Shown piece by piece: positions 1 through 8,097 of a DNA stretch of 64,000 nucleotides; the stretch's first letter is position 1; each line of letters opens with the position of its first letter. Position numbers and translations under genes: made by a program. The notes under the pieces are model-generated. The model was not told the DNA's origin. It saw nothing but the letters and a program-made list of their open reading frames with translations, and ran no database searches. The DNA lies in the NCBI RefSeq assembly GCF_001046855.1, contig NZ_HF570958.1:45224-109223 (forward strand), written 5' to 3'. Origin of the DNA: Nostocoides japonicum T1-X7. GTDB taxonomy: Bacteria > Actinomycetota > Actinomycetes > Actinomycetales > Dermatophilaceae.

Positions 1-922
1 CGAGCACGAGGTCGACGTTCCTCGACTGCTCCTCGAAGATGCGGTCGATGGTGGCCGGCGACAGCAGGCGGACGCCGTCCACCTCCCCACCGAGGGTGAT
101 CGCGGAGAAGGTGCGGGCGAGGGCTCGGGCGTTCGTGTGCCCGTTGAGCGCCCCCATGTCGGCACGCCTCCAGGGGATCGTGTTCGCCGCCCTGGCGTCG
201 ACGACCGGTCCGGTGAACGTCTTGACGGCGGGAGAGTCCGGGCCCAGGGCCTCGATGTCGAAGGGGATCGGGGGTGGCGGGATGATCTCGGCGCACCGGG
301 CGTCGTCCTCGGGGCGGGCGCCGATCTGCAGGTCGACGTCTAGCGGGCCGGCGATCTCCTCGGCGACGAACTGCTTGAGGGTCCGGCCGGTGACCCGGCG
401 GAGGATCTCCCCGAGGAGGTGGCCCTGGTCGTTCGCGTGGTAGCCCGACGCCGTGCCCGGCTCCCACCACGGTGCCTGCGCGGCGAGCCGTGAGGTGGCC
501 TTCTCCCAGTCGTACATGTCCTCGAGGACGAAGGGTTGGTCCCATCCGGAGACACCGGAGGTATGCGACATGATGTGGCGCACCCTGATGTCCGCCTTGC
601 CGTTCCGGGCGAACTCCGGCCAGTAGGTCGCGACCGGCTCGTCGAGGTCGATGAGCCCGCGGTCGGCGCACCTGAGGATCGCGAGGGCGGTGATCTCCTT
701 GGTCGTCGACCACACGTTGACGATCGTGTCCCGATCCCACGGCTGGGTGCGGGCCGCGTCGCGATATCCGCCCCAGATGTCGACGACCGTGTCGCCCCCG
801 AGGTTCACCGCGATGGAGGCGCCGAGCTCCTCCTTCGAGGCGAGCTTCGCCGCGAAGGCGGCCCGGAGCGCCTCGAACCGCCCGTCGACATCCCCATGGA
901 CACGAGGGTTGCTGGCATCCAT
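1..922 (-). CDS. Serine hydrolase of the beta-lactamase / EstB family (3' end outside window)
   Basis: About 307 residues are visible and the reading frame runs off the left edge, so the C-terminus is missing. The protein has the class C beta-lactamase / penicillin-binding fold signature: the nucleophile motif STTK at residues 72-75 and the second motif Y-x-N as YHAN at 161-164, followed by a glycine-rich helix. No signal peptide is evident, which favours a cytoplasmic esterase or peptidase over a resistance enzyme. The ATG at 922 is preceded by GAAGGAG. The substrate cannot be told from sequence. A methyltransferase lies upstream on the same strand after a 76-nt gap. Confidence 0.85.
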   Translation of the reverse strand, partial: MDASNPRVHGDVDGRFEALRAAFAAKLASKEELGASIAVNLGGDTVVDIWGGYRDAARTQPWDRDTIVNVWSTTKEITALAILRCADRGLIDLDEPVATYWPEFARNGKADIRVRHIMSHTSGVSGWDQPFVLEDMYDWEKATSRLAAQAPWWEPGTASGYHANDQGHLLGEILRRVTGRTLKQFVAEEIAGPLDVDLQIGARPEDDARCAEIIPPPPIPFDIEALGPDSPAVKTFTGPVVDARAANTIPWRRADMGALNGHTNARALARTFSAITLGGEVDGVRLLSPATIDRIFEEQSRNVDLVL

Positions 923-998
923 GTGAACTCCTTCGTTCGGGTCGTCCGAGGAGGCGACGAGGACGGTGCGGGCGTCCGCCGTGGGCCGTGAGCGGAGC

Positions 999-1757
999 CT
1001 ACGACACCTTGGTCACGTCGAGGACCTGGGACCGCATCCACGGCCCGGACCACCACATCCGCCAGCCGATACCGCGAGGGCGGACCGGCGAGCCGGACAG
1101 CTCGCCCAGCGTCACGGCATACTCACGGATCCTCGGCAGGTCGACGATGACGAGCCGTCCGCCCGGGGCGAGGCAGCGCCAGGCCTCGGTGACCGCTCGC
1201 GCGCGGGCCGCCGCCGGCTTGACGTTGTGGATGGACAGGCTCGCCGTCACCAGGTCGAAGGACCCGTCGGGGAACGGCAGGTCGGTCATGTCGGCCGTGA
1301 GGAGGGTGAGCCGGTCGGCGACGCCGTTCGCGCGGGCGTTCGCCTCGGTGGCGGACGGGTCGTTGCCGGACTGGTCGACCGATCGCCAGAGATCGACGCC
1401 GGTCACCTCGGCATCCGGGAACCGCAGGGCTGCCGCGATCGCCACGGCGCCTCGGCCGCAGCCGATGTCGAGGACCGATCGAGGCGGTGGGTCGCCCAGA
1501 CCGGCGAGCAGCTCGGCCCAGACCTCGAACTTCCCCCGCTTCGTCGAGTGGACGTAGAGCAGGCCCCCGGCCACGAAGCAGAGGCCGAGGACGAGGAAGG
1601 TGAGGACCGTCCCGCCGGGAGCATGCCCGAGCGTCGTGAGGACGGCGATCACGAGGTAGAGGGCTCCGAAGCCGAGCCAGACCCAGGGCACCCACGGCGC
1701 GTCCGTGCCGTAGTCACCTGCGGGGCGTGCCGGAAGCGCCTGGTCCGTCGACGTCAT
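999..1757 (-). CDS. SAM-dependent class I methyltransferase with N-terminal membrane segments
   Basis: A 252-aa protein with two hydrophobic segments near residues 25-45 and 50-70, then a Rossmann methyltransferase domain. SAM-binding motif I reads VLDIGCGRGAVAIAAA, the acidic loop follows in VTGVDLW, and the post-motif LAPGGRLVIVD is present. It therefore probably transfers methyl groups from SAM at the inner face of the membrane; the acceptor is unknown. The ATG at 1757 was chosen because the MTSTDQ start follows a region with no coding character, although its ribosome site is weak. It runs in the same direction as the serine hydrolase and may be co-transcribed with it. Confidence 0.85.
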   Translation of the reverse strand: MTSTDQALPARPAGDYGTDAPWVPWVWLGFGALYLVIAVLTTLGHAPGGTVLTFLVLGLCFVAGGLLYVHSTKRGKFEVWAELLAGLGDPPPRSVLDIGCGRGAVAIAAALRFPDAEVTGVDLWRSVDQSGNDPSATEANARANGVADRLTLLTADMTDLPFPDGSFDLVTASLSIHNVKPAAARARAVTEAWRCLAPGGRLVIVDLPRIREYAVTLGELSGSPVRPRGIGWRMWWSGPWMRSQVLDVTKVS

Positions 1758-1834
1758 GGTGGCGACGGTACGCCCGGCCGACCCGGCTGCGACATCCACC
1801 GGGCGGTGGACGACGCAGCCGGGTCGATGCCCGG

Positions 1835-3073
1835 TCAGAGCGTCTCGGTGACCTTGCGGAGCCCGCGGGGCGCATCCGGGTTCCCGCCGCGGGCGAGCGC
1901 CAGGTGTCGCGCCAGCTGCTGGAAGGGGATGATCTCCAGGAGCGGCGACAGCGCCTCGGGCAGGCCGCCGGGGAGGGCGATCCCGTGATCGGCCGTCGCG
2001 ACGACGGCGGGTGTGCCGACGCACATGACGTCGGCCCCCTGCTCGGCGAGACGGGGGAAGACGCTGCCCATCGCCTCGCCACCCACCCCTGCGGAGGCGA
2101 TGGCGAGGACCGGCACGGTCGGGTCGATCATGGCCAGCGGCCCGTGGAGGAGATCGGCGCCGGAGAAGGCCTGCGCCGAGAGGTAGCACGTCTCCATGAG
2201 CTTGAGGGCCGCCTCCCGAGCGGTGGGGTAGGAGTATCCCCGGCCCGTCGTCACGAGGCGCGAGGCGAACCGGTAGCGCTGGGCGAGGGCCGCGACGGCG
2301 TCGTCCGCGTCGGCGCCGACGAGCTCGTCGCCCGCCGCGCAGAGCGCCTCGATCGACGGGGCGGCGCCGTGCCGCACGGTGGCGAGGAGGAGGTGGAGCG
2401 CGAGCAGCTGGGCCGTGTACGACTTCGTCGCCGCGACGGCCCGCTCCGGACCGGCGAGCACGTCGACGTGGGCCTCGGCGGCGCGCGCCAGGGGCGAGGT
2501 CTCGTCGTTCGTCACGGCGACGGTGAGGGCGCCGCGCTGCCGCGCGACCTCCATGGCCTGGACGAGGTCCGGCGAGCCTCCCGACTGGCTCACCCCCACC
2601 ATGAGGACGCCGGTGAGGTCGGGACGCGCTCCGTATGCTGTCATCGTCGACGGGGACACGAGGCCGCAGGGCAGCTCGTGCTCGACCTCGACGAGGTACT
2701 TGGCATAGAGAGCCGCGTGGTCGCTCGTCCCCCGGGCGACGAAGAGGACGAAGCGAGGCCGGTATGCCCGGATGAGCGCGGCCGCGCGGGCGATGTCCCC
2801 GTCCGGGCCGGCGGCCGAGGCGAGCCGGCGCCAGACGGTCGGCTGCTCGAGGATCTCGGCCGCCATCAGATCCCCCGGCCCGGGCGACGACAACTCGGCA
2901 GGTGCGGGGTTGTCGTGGTTCGCGATCGCTTCGGGCGACGACAACTCGGCAGGTGCGGGGTTGTCGTGGTCGGGGGTGGCGTCCCGCGGGGTCGTGCCGA
3001 GGGCGACGGGGGTCTCGGGGGTCGAGGTGGCGGAGGGGTCGATGGAGGAATCGGTGAGGGGGTGGGGTGTCAT
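1835..3073 (-). CDS. SIS-domain sugar isomerase/deaminase (GlmS/AgaS-like)
   Basis: A 412-aa protein with two SIS (sugar isomerase) domains and no glutaminase domain. The sugar-phosphate loops VARGTSDHAALYAK, VSQSGGSPD and AATKSYTAQ are visible. Family members interconvert or deaminate hexosamine 6-phosphates (AgaS, NagB-II type). It is the last gene of a leftward amino-sugar operon with a kinase and an MFS porter under a DasR-like regulator, which fits conversion of an amino-sugar 6-phosphate. The ATG at 3073 is preceded by GAAGGAG. The first about 65 residues are a low-complexity extension that contains a duplicated 39-nt element and are not part of the SIS fold. Confidence 0.85.
   Translation of the reverse strand: MTPHPLTDSSIDPSATSTPETPVALGTTPRDATPDHDNPAPAELSSPEAIANHDNPAPAELSSPGPGDLMAAEILEQPTVWRRLASAAGPDGDIARAAALIRAYRPRFVLFVARGTSDHAALYAKYLVEVEHELPCGLVSPSTMTAYGARPDLTGVLMVGVSQSGGSPDLVQAMEVARQRGALTVAVTNDETSPLARAAEAHVDVLAGPERAVAATKSYTAQLLALHLLLATVRHGAAPSIEALCAAGDELVGADADDAVAALAQRYRFASRLVTTGRGYSYPTAREAALKLMETCYLSAQAFSGADLLHGPLAMIDPTVPVLAIASAGVGGEAMGSVFPRLAEQGADVMCVGTPAVVATADHGIALPGGLPEALSPLLEIIPFQQLARHLALARGGNPDAPRGLRKVTETL
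2881..2970. repeat. Two 39-nt direct repeats, each with a palindromic core, inside the SIS gene
   Basis: Identical 39-nt copies lie at 2881-2919 and 2932-2970, with a 51-nt period. Each copy contains the inverted arms ACGACAAC and GTTGTCGT around a GC-rich loop, giving a REP-like hairpin. Translation yields the repeated peptide HDNPAPAELSSP in the N-terminal extension of the SIS protein. It looks like a mobile palindromic repeat captured in frame rather than a functional protein motif. Confidence 0.8.
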
Positions 3074-3087
3074 GGCGTGGGTCTCCT

Positions 3088-4149
3088 TCAGGACGAGATG
3101 GCGGGGTCGAGGGCGAGGCGGACGGCCCCGTGGGCGGGTGCCCGGTCGAGGAGCCGCAGGTCGGTGATCCCGTGCTCCGCGAGGCGTGCGGTGAGGGCCG
3201 TCCGCAGCTCCGGCTGATGGACGAGGAGTCCACCGCCGAGGACGACCGACGGGCTCATCGGGTCGTCGAGGACCGTGTGGACCTGGGTGACCAGAGCCGT
3301 GAGGGCATCGGCGGCGGCACGGACGATGACCTGTGCGCTCGGGTCGCCCTGCGCCGACAGGTGGAAGACCGCGGCGGATCGCCGCGCCCAGAAGCGGCGC
3401 TCCACGCGCGTGTAGAACACGTCGAGCAGCTCGCTCGCATCGGTCGCACCGCACTCCGCCACGAGACGCGCGGTGAGCGGGTCCGGCGGCAGCCCGCGAT
3501 CGACGCGGCCGAGGGCATGGCGGACCGCGTCCCGGGCCACGCCGTAGCCGCTTCCCGCGTCGTCGAGGAGATAGCCCCACCCACCGGCACGCGCGGTGCG
3601 GCCGTCCTCGGTCCGGCCCCAGGCGACCGATCCGGTGCCGGAGATGAGGGCGATACCCGCCCGCAGGCCGGCCGCCGCGAGGATGAGATGGGTGTCGTGG
3701 ACGACGACGACTCTCGCCCCGGGGAAGCGGTCCGTGATGAGACCGCGCAGCCGGGTCGCGGCCGCCGGGGTGTCGACGCCGGCCGCGCCGGCGCAGACGA
3801 CGTCCGGCGTCCCGTCGTGGCCCTGCGCCGCGAGCCCCGCGATGGCGGCGTCCAGCTCGGACCGTGCCCGATCGAGGCCGACCGAGGCGATGTTGGCGCT
3901 CCCGGCATACGACTCGGCGTAGTCCGCCACGACGGTGGTCGTGGATGCGGGTGCCCCATCGGGTGAGGCGTCTCCAGCGGGGGTGGTGAGCGTGGCGGAG
4001 GGCGTGGTGAGGGCGGCCGCGGTGGGTGTGGCTGCCGGTCCCCGACCGGGTGAGACGTCTCCGGCGGAGGGGTGGGTCCGGTAGCTCACCGCGTGCGTCT
4101 TCGAGCCGCCGATGTCGATGCCGATGGCGTGCATCGTGGGCGCCGTCAC
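3088..4149 (-). CDS. BadF/BadG-type sugar kinase, probably N-acetylglucosamine kinase
   Basis: A 353-aa ASKHA-fold kinase. Phosphate 1 motif IGIDIGGSKTHAV is at the N-terminus, with GAAGVDTP, the adenosine/phosphate 2 motif ISGTGSVAWG, GGWGYLLDDAGSGY typical of BadF/NAGK kinases, and a C-terminal GGGLL loop. The expected reaction is ATP-dependent 6-phosphorylation of an amino sugar. The GTG start at 4149 overlaps the MFS stop by four bases (GTGA), so translation is coupled; ATG at 4134 is an alternative. About 40 low-complexity residues (T, P, A, G) interrupt the domain just after the first phosphate loop, where family members have a short turn. Confidence 0.85.
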   Translation of the reverse strand: MTAPTMHAIGIDIGGSKTHAVSYRTHPSAGDVSPGRGPAATPTAAALTTPSATLTTPAGDASPDGAPASTTTVVADYAESYAGSANIASVGLDRARSELDAAIAGLAAQGHDGTPDVVCAGAAGVDTPAAATRLRGLITDRFPGARVVVVHDTHLILAAAGLRAGIALISGTGSVAWGRTEDGRTARAGGWGYLLDDAGSGYGVARDAVRHALGRVDRGLPPDPLTARLVAECGATDASELLDVFYTRVERRFWARRSAAVFHLSAQGDPSAQVIVRAAADALTALVTQVHTVLDDPMSPSVVLGGGLLVHQPELRTALTARLAEHGITDLRLLDRAPAHGAVRLALDPAISS

Positions 4150-5579
4150 TGCGCGTCGAGCGGGGACGTGTGGGCGGAAGCGTCCGACTCGGGCCAGCGG
4201 CCGCCGTTCTCCCAGTAGTGCCGGATGTCCTCGAGCTGACGGCCCTTGGTCTCGGGAGCGAGCTTGGCGACGAAGGCGAAGGCGGCGACCGCGAGGAGCC
4301 CGAAGACGACGAACGTCCCTGCCCCACCGAGCTGCTGGAGCATCGAGAGGAAGACGAGACCGACGACGACGTTCGCGACGAGGTCCGAGGTCAGCATGGC
4401 GCTCGAGCCGAGCGAGCGGAGGTGCGCGGGGAAGCTCTCACCGGCATACACCCAGACGAGCGCGCCGAAACCGAAGGTGAACCCGACGGTGAAGAGGAGC
4501 AGGCCGATGAAGCCCAGCGCGGTGAGCGCCCCGCCGAACGACGATCCCTGGGTGAAGACGAGGACGAGGAGGGCGTTGGCGAGGACCATGATGGCGATGC
4601 CGGTCAGCAGGATCGGGCGACGTCCCATCCGGTCGACGAGGATCATCGAGACGAAGACGGCCGCGAGGCCGGCGACCTGGACGAGCGCGGGCAGTCCGAG
4701 GAGCGCGAAGTGGCCCGAGAAGCCCATCGCCTCGAAGATCCGCGGGCTGTAGTAGACGATCGCGTTGATGCCGGTGATCTGGACGAAGAAGCCGAGACCG
4801 ACGACGAAGAGCGCAGCGCGCAGGTACGGCGTGCGGAACATCTCCTTGAGGGCGTCGAAGGTGGACCGGCCGTTGGCGGTCGTCTCGGCGAGGTCGGCCT
4901 CCATCGCGTCGATCTCGGCGGCGACGTCGGCCGTCGGCTCGATCTGGCCGAGGACGCGCTCGGCGTCGGCGCGGCGGCCCTTCATCATGTACCACCGGGG
5001 CGTGTCGGGCAGTCGCAGGAGCAGGAGGGTGATGAGGAAGCCGGGGATCGCCGCGGCGCCGAGCATCCAGCGCCAGCTGCCGGTGCCGGCGAGGGCCCAC
5101 GCGACGAGGTAGCCGAGGATGATGCCGGTGACCGTCGCCACCTGGTAGAGGACGAGCATCGCGCCGCGGATCGCCGCGGCCGCCGACTCGGCGACGAAGA
5201 CGGGTACGACGACGACGGAGACGCCGATCGTCAGGCCGAGGAAGAACCGCGCCGTCATGAGGCTGGGGACGCTCCAGGCGAGCGCCGAGATGAGGGAGAA
5301 GAGGGCGAAGGTCGCGGCGACGGTGACCATCACCTTCTTGCGGCCGAGGCGGTTCGACAGCGCCCCGCCGAAGAGGGCGCCGATGACCTCGCCGATGACG
5401 ACGGCCGTCGTGACCCACTCCTGCTGGTGGGTGGACAGGTGGAACTGCTTGCTGATGAAGAGCATCGCGCCGCCGATGTTCGACGAGTCGTAGCCGTAGA
5501 TGATGCCGACCGTCGCCGCTGCGACGGCCACGAGGACGCCGAGTCTCGACGCCCCCTTGAGGTCCTGGACCAGTCCCAT
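4146..5579 (-). CDS. MFS sugar porter (sugar:proton symporter family)
   Basis: A 477-aa integral membrane protein with about 12 transmembrane helices and hallmark motifs of the sugar porter family: RLGRKK after TM2, RFFLGLTIGVS, VPVFVAESA, DTPRWYM after TM6, QITGINAIVYYSP in TM7, DRMGRRP, and PETKGRQLEDI at the C-terminus. It imports a monosaccharide, perhaps N-acetylglucosamine given the kinase and SIS partners. An upstream in-frame start exists at 5708, but it lies inside the operator array; the ATG at 5579 with GAAGGAG seven bases upstream is preferred. First gene of the operon, facing the GntR regulator. Confidence 0.9.
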   Translation of the reverse strand: MGLVQDLKGASRLGVLVAVAAATVGIIYGYDSSNIGGAMLFISKQFHLSTHQQEWVTTAVVIGEVIGALFGGALSNRLGRKKVMVTVAATFALFSLISALAWSVPSLMTARFFLGLTIGVSVVVVPVFVAESAAAAIRGAMLVLYQVATVTGIILGYLVAWALAGTGSWRWMLGAAAIPGFLITLLLLRLPDTPRWYMMKGRRADAERVLGQIEPTADVAAEIDAMEADLAETTANGRSTFDALKEMFRTPYLRAALFVVGLGFFVQITGINAIVYYSPRIFEAMGFSGHFALLGLPALVQVAGLAAVFVSMILVDRMGRRPILLTGIAIMVLANALLVLVFTQGSSFGGALTALGFIGLLLFTVGFTFGFGALVWVYAGESFPAHLRSLGSSAMLTSDLVANVVVGLVFLSMLQQLGGAGTFVVFGLLAVAAFAFVAKLAPETKGRQLEDIRHYWENGGRWPESDASAHTSPLDAQ

Positions 5580-5659
5580 CTCGCTCCTTCGTGTTCTCGG
5601 GATGACTCGGTCTTCCCTGGGTGACTTCCTGTCGTCGGTCCGGCGCCTCCGGACCGTCG

Positions 5660-5727
5660 ATTGGTCTAAACCAATACGAAGATTGGCATAGACCAATCGA
5701 GATGTCAAGAGATTGGTCTAGACCATG
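5660..5727. promoter_or_regulatory. Three dre-like GntR operators between MFS and GntR genes
   Basis: Three related inverted repeats lie in the divergent promoter: ATTGGTCTAAACCAAT (5660-5675), ATTGGCATAGACCAAT (5682-5697) and ATTGGTCTAGACCATG (5712-5727). The third contains a perfect 12-bp palindrome. They match the known DasR/NagR consensus built on TGGTCTAGACCA. Centre spacings are 22 and 30 bp. A weaker half-site pair follows at about 5733-5747. Control of both flanking genes by the adjacent GntR protein is inferred. Confidence 0.85.
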
Positions 5728-5775
5728 TGTAGACTGGTTCGTAGACCGCCGCAGCCCGGGCAGAGAGGAAGAGCC

Positions 5776-6480
5776 GTGATCGTCCGCGAGCCGAAGTACC
5801 ACACCGTCATGGAGCAGCTCGCCGACTTCATCGCGGACGCCGAGCCGGGCACGCCCCTGGAGACCGAGCGGGAGCTCGCGACTCGGTTCGCGACGTCCCG
5901 CACGACGGTGCGCCAGGCACTCTCGGCGCTCGCGGCGGAGGGCCGGGTCGAGCGCACGCAGGGCAGCGGCACCTTCGTCGCCGAGCCCAAGCGGGTGTTC
6001 GTCCACCAGCTCACGTCCTACAGCGAGGACCTCCGGGCGCAGGGGCGGAACCCTGCCAGCATCTGGGTGTCGGTCGACAGGGTGACGCCCACTCGCGAGG
6101 TGAGGACGGCGCTCGCGCTCGACGGGTCCGCCAAGGTCCACCGCGTGGAGCGGGTCCGGCTCGTCGACGGCGAGCCGCTGGCCGCCGAGGTGGCGCACCT
6201 CGCAGGGTCCCTGCCCCGGCTACGCCAGGAGATCGACAAGCGGGGGTCTCTCTACCAGACGCTGCGCGAGGCATACGGCGTCTCCTTCGCTCGCGCGGAG
6301 GACATCGTCGAGACGGGGCTCGCCTCGCCCCGCGAGGCGGCCCTCCTGGGAGTCGACGTCGGGGCACCGATGCTCGTCGTCCATCGCACGGCATACGACA
6401 CCGACGACCGGCCCGTCGAGTACACGCGCTCGGTCTTCCGCGGCGATCGCTTCCGCTTCGTCGCCCGGTCCTCCATCTGA
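5776..6480 (+). CDS. GntR-family (HutC subfamily) transcriptional regulator, DasR/NagR-like
   Basis: A 234-aa regulator. The N-terminal winged helix (residues about 10-75) has the GntR signature PLETERELATRFATSRTTVRQALSAL in two parts, followed by the wing RTQGSGTFV. The C-terminal UTRA effector domain carries the HutC-type VHRVERVRLVDGEPLAAE and the terminal VEYTRSVFRGDRFRF. UTRA domains of this group sense phosphorylated amino sugars or related metabolites. The GTG at 5776 with GAGGAAG upstream is preferred over an upstream ATG at 5725 that overlaps an operator. Expected to repress the divergent sugar operon and itself. Confidence 0.9.
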   Translation: MIVREPKYHTVMEQLADFIADAEPGTPLETERELATRFATSRTTVRQALSALAAEGRVERTQGSGTFVAEPKRVFVHQLTSYSEDLRAQGRNPASIWVSVDRVTPTREVRTALALDGSAKVHRVERVRLVDGEPLAAEVAHLAGSLPRLRQEIDKRGSLYQTLREAYGVSFARAEDIVETGLASPREAALLGVDVGAPMLVVHRTAYDTDDRPVEYTRSVFRGDRFRFVARSSI

Positions 6481-6635
6481 CGCTTCTTCCGGGGGATGCC
6501 CGGCGCGGCGGCCGCGGTCCGCGGGGGGTGTTGCGGTATGCGAGATGCGCGCGGAGGGCTCTTCCCCTGCTGCTCCACGACGGAGGTCCGGGGGACTTGA
6601 CGAACCACCCTCTCGTCGGCACACTGATCGCCGTA

Positions 6636-6651
6636 CCTAAATCGATTTAGG
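6636..6651. promoter_or_regulatory. LacI-type operator upstream of the fructan operon
   Basis: CCTAAATCGATTTAGG is a perfect 16-bp palindrome with a central CG, the form expected of a LacI-family operator. It lies 26 nt before the start codon of the binding-protein gene. The only LacI-family gene nearby is at the far end of the same locus (11223-12311), so it is the likely partner. No second copy was seen near the lacI-type gene itself. Confidence 0.75.
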
Positions 6652-6676
6652 CATTGAGCCTAGCTTGGAGTCAACG

Positions 6677-8077
6677 ATGACTGACATCTCCCGACGGGCC
6701 GTCCTCGGGGTCGTCGGCGTCGGCGCGGTCGCCGGCCTCACGGCGAGCTGGCCCCGCCTCACCGGGTCCGACATCCCCGGGCGCGGAACCGACGCCCTCA
6801 ACGTCGCGATCCTCGGCACGAGCCAGGATGCGGCCTCGCGCGCCGGCCTCGTCCAGGCCTTCAACGCGAAGTTCCCCCACATCCCCGTGCGGATCCTGGC
6901 CATCCAGGGTGCCGACTGGTCGGACTTCTTCGCCAAGATCCTCACGATGGTCGCGGCCGGCACCCCGCCGGATGTCGTCGTCGTCGCGACGGAGGGAGCG
7001 CAGCTGTTCGCCGATCGCCTCGCCGCGCCTCTCGACGACTACGTCACCAAGGACGCGGAGGCGATGTCGGACTACTTCAGCGACGTCCATCCCGCACTCA
7101 TCGAGTCGTTCATGTACAAGGGCCACCTCTTCCAGCTGCCCATCGACTTCAACGCGGCGAACATGTACTTCAACCTCGGCACCCTGTCCAAGGCGGGACT
7201 CGAGCTGCCGAGCTCCACGTGGACGGTCGACGACTTCCTCTCGACCGCCCGGGCGATGAAGAAGTCCTCCGGCGGTGGGCCGTTCGTGTCCTACTACTGG
7301 ACCAACCGGCTGTGGGGCGGGGTGGTGCCCTGGCTCTACATCAACAACACCAGCTTCCTCACGGAGGAGAAGTCCCCCGGTGGCGACTGGCTGTGGAACC
7401 GGTTCTACGCGGGCGATCCCGCGGCGAAGGGCCGCTCGGGAGGCTATCTCTGGGAGCACTCCAACGCGCTGGCCGCACCGGTCGAGGAGTCGTTCGACGT
7501 CCTGCGGACCATCGTCCGGGAAGGCCTCGGGACGAGCCCGGCGCAGGGTGGTGGCAACCAGCTCGTCGCCCAGTTCGCCGGTGGCAGCATCGGGATGACG
7601 CCCGCGGGCGGCTACTGGGTCGAGGGCCTCAGCGAGGCCGGGATGGCGGGCAAGGAGTACGACGTCCAGTTCTTCCCGAAGATGCAGTCGCAGAAGGCGC
7701 AGTTCGGCTCGTCCGGCTACGCGATCATGAAGACCTCCAAGCGCAAGGACGACGCCTGGGAGTGGGTCAAGTTCTGCGTCTCGCGCGAGGGGATGAAGCT
7801 CGCCTTCCCCACGCCCAACACGACGCCCACGCGTCGATCGATGTGCAACGAGGCGCTCTTCGGCGCGAAGGGACCGGCCCACTGGAAGGTCTTCTACGAC
7901 ACGCTCGACACGCTGCCGTCGGCTCCCATCCCGGCCCCGCCTCAGCAGGCGGCCGTCGAGACCGCCCTCATCAAGAACGTCTCCGGCGCCGTCACCGCCG
8001 GAAGCCGGTCCGCCATGCAGTCCAACCTGCGCGCGCTCGACCGGGACCTCACCCAAGCCCTCAAGATCCAGGCCTGA
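6677..8077 (+). CDS. ABC transporter sugar-binding protein
   Basis: A 466-aa family 1 extracellular solute-binding protein. The N-terminus MTDISRRAVLGVVGVGAVAG is a Tat-type signal (twin arginine followed by a hydrophobic stretch). Bulk features of sugar-binding proteins follow: AGTPPDVVVV, the hinge region around FQLPIDFNAANMYFN, and the GYAIMKTSKRKDDAWEWVKF segment near the C-terminus. ATG at 6677 with GGAG at 6667-6670 is preferred to a TTG at 6665. It should capture a sugar outside the membrane and deliver it to the two downstream permeases; the GH32 hydrolase suggests sucrose or a fructo-oligosaccharide. Confidence 0.9.
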   Translation: MTDISRRAVLGVVGVGAVAGLTASWPRLTGSDIPGRGTDALNVAILGTSQDAASRAGLVQAFNAKFPHIPVRILAIQGADWSDFFAKILTMVAAGTPPDVVVVATEGAQLFADRLAAPLDDYVTKDAEAMSDYFSDVHPALIESFMYKGHLFQLPIDFNAANMYFNLGTLSKAGLELPSSTWTVDDFLSTARAMKKSSGGGPFVSYYWTNRLWGGVVPWLYINNTSFLTEEKSPGGDWLWNRFYAGDPAAKGRSGGYLWEHSNALAAPVEESFDVLRTIVREGLGTSPAQGGGNQLVAQFAGGSIGMTPAGGYWVEGLSEAGMAGKEYDVQFFPKMQSQKAQFGSSGYAIMKTSKRKDDAWEWVKFCVSREGMKLAFPTPNTTPTRRSMCNEALFGAKGPAHWKVFYDTLDTLPSAPIPAPPQQAAVETALIKNVSGAVTAGSRSAMQSNLRALDRDLTQALKIQA

Positions 8078-8097
8078 CCGGAGCAAGGAGTCCTGAC

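Noticed and set aside
2881..2970. A possible CRISPR-like repeat pair
   Set aside because: Only two copies with a 12-nt gap, inside a coding gene, and no cas genes; the palindromic core fits a REP-like unit better.
1835..4327. An 830-codon minus-strand frame spanning the SIS gene and the antisense of the kinase region
   Set aside because: Only the part from 3073 has SIS domains and a ribosome site. The upstream part is an out-of-frame shadow of the sugar kinase, rich in Arg and Pro.
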